7,037 nucleotides of DNA from Gammaproteobacteria bacterium (GTDB taxonomy: Bacteria > Pseudomonadota > Gammaproteobacteria > Burkholderiales > Burkholderiaceae_C). The notes beneath the pieces are model-generated. The model did not search any database. It was not told where the DNA came from and worked only from the letters and a program-made list of their open reading frames with translations. Shown here one piece after another: positions 6,212-7,037 of this stretch (position 1 is the first letter of the stretch; each line of letters begins with the position of its first letter). A program made the position numbers and the translations under genes. The stretch covers positions 1 through 7,037 of the forward strand of contig JAHIQV010000458.1 of assembly GCA_018903185.1 (NCBI GenBank), given 5' to 3'.

Positions 6212-7037
6212 ATGAACCAGACCGGGCCCATTCTGCAGTTTCTCGGATGCCAGGACGGCGTGTGGGGGCTGAGCCTGCTGATCGTCTGCGACGCGGCCGA
6301 CCCCCAGCCCGGCCTGACCCTCCACGTGCCCGCCGAACTGGTGGGCGGCTGGCACGGCCCGGTGCCCGGCCTCGACGCCACGGCCTGGCGCTTCGACATC
6401 GCCGTTCGCCAGACGGCGGCGACCCAAAGCGTGGCTTACCGACTCGGCGGCCAGACCCACCACATTCAGGTGCCCGCGCTCGGCGCCACACCGGCCATGG
6501 CCTATGTGTCGTGCAACGGCTTCTCGGACGCCCGGACGCGCAAGTCCCTCCAACACCCCCTGGCCATGTGGGCCCGGCTGGGCCGGCTGCACGCCGGGCA
6601 AGACCTGGTGGACCAGACCCGCTTTGGCCCGCTGGAGCTGCTGCTCATGGGCGGCGACCAGATCTACAGCGACGACATCTGGTCGGTGCTGCCAGAGCTC
6701 AGGGCGTGGACCGAGATCGAGTGGTTCACCCGCACCCACATGGCCTTCAGCGACTCGCTGCGCGCCGCCCTGGAGACGCACTTCGCCCGGCTCTACCTGG
6801 AGCGCTGGAACCAACCCGAGACCGCCGCGCTGCTGGCCACGGTGCCCAGCGTGATGATGTGGGACGACCACGACATCATCGACGGCTGGGGCTCCCACCC
6901 GGCCGAGCTGCACCACAGCCCCGTGTTCCAGGGCATTTTTGCGGTGGCCAGGACCGCGTTCGAGCTGTTCCAGCGCCAGATGCTGGGCGCCGCCCCGCCC
7001 GCCACCCTGCCCGGCCAGAACGCGCACAACAGCGCCT
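6212..7037 (+). CDS. PhoD-like metallophosphatase (alkaline phosphatase D family), 3' truncated by window
   Basis: The frame opens at ATG 6212, with GGGAGG at 6202-6207 and a 4-nt spacer, and runs without a stop to the right edge, giving 275 complete codons of an incomplete gene. After an N-terminal domain of about 95 residues, the phosphatase core begins with YVSCNGF (Cys101-Asn102). LLLMGGDQIYSDDIW (Asp149, Tyr152) follows, then VPSVMMWDDHDIIDGWGS (Asp218, Asp219, His220, Asp221). The GGDQIY and WDDHD motifs are the metal-binding signatures of PhoD-type enzymes, which hydrolyse phosphodiesters and monoesters using iron/calcium in characterised members. No Tat or Sec signal is visible at the N-terminus (MNQTGPILQFLGCQDGVWG...), unlike secreted PhoD, so this version is probably cytoplasmic; its substrate is unknown. 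The C-terminal part of the metal site lies outside the window. Confidence 0.87.
   Translation, partial: MNQTGPILQFLGCQDGVWGLSLLIVCDAADPQPGLTLHVPAELVGGWHGPVPGLDATAWRFDIAVRQTAATQSVAYRLGGQTHHIQVPALGATPAMAYVSCNGFSDARTRKSLQHPLAMWARLGRLHAGQDLVDQTRFGPLELLLMGGDQIYSDDIWSVLPELRAWTEIEWFTRTHMAFSDSLRAALETHFARLYLERWNQPETAALLATVPSVMMWDDHDIIDGWGSHPAELHHSPVFQGIFAVARTAFELFQRQMLGAAPPATLPGQNAHNSA

Noticed and set aside
6095..7027. 310-residue minus-strand open frame opposite the PhoD-like gene
   Set aside because: The plus-strand frame contains clear metallophosphatase motifs and a good ribosome site. The minus frame has low-complexity shadow composition.

Overview
The window is GC-rich and densely coded, with short intergenic gaps and strong G/C bias in third codon positions. 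Gene content, codon use and a GC-rich palindromic element at the left edge all suggest a betaproteobacterium of the order Burkholderiales, most likely family Comamonadaceae (Hydrogenophaga/Acidovorax-like). This placement is inferred from general familiarity with such genomes, not from a search.

Layout: a palindrome-rich element (about 2-66) is followed by three rightward genes. These are a 10-TM DMT/EamA-family transporter (72-956), a two-domain sulfurtransferase resembling 3-mercaptopyruvate sulfurtransferase (1017-1919), and a large membrane-bound hybrid-sensing histidine kinase with 6 TM segments, PAS, GAF, HisKA and HATPase domains (about 1970-4207). Two leftward genes converge on the kinase: a ZIP-family metal transporter with a histidine-rich loop (5060-4263) and, upstream of it, a Tat-exported dienelactone-hydrolase-family protein (6028-5129). 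A clear intrinsic terminator lies between these two. A rightward PhoD-like metallophosphatase (6212 to beyond the right edge) is divergent from the hydrolase and cut off by the window end.

The genes do not form one recognisable pathway. The transporter, sulfurtransferase and kinase may share a transcript because they are collinear, 50-60 bp apart, with no visible terminator between them, but no shared function is evident. The kinase has no response regulator in the window. I found no RNA gene, mobile element, CRISPR array or phage signature, and nothing that amounts to a clearly new system. The more interesting points are an intrinsic terminator placed only 17 nt before the ZIP start codon, substitutions in the ZIP metal-site motifs, and the absence of any ATG start for the kinase.
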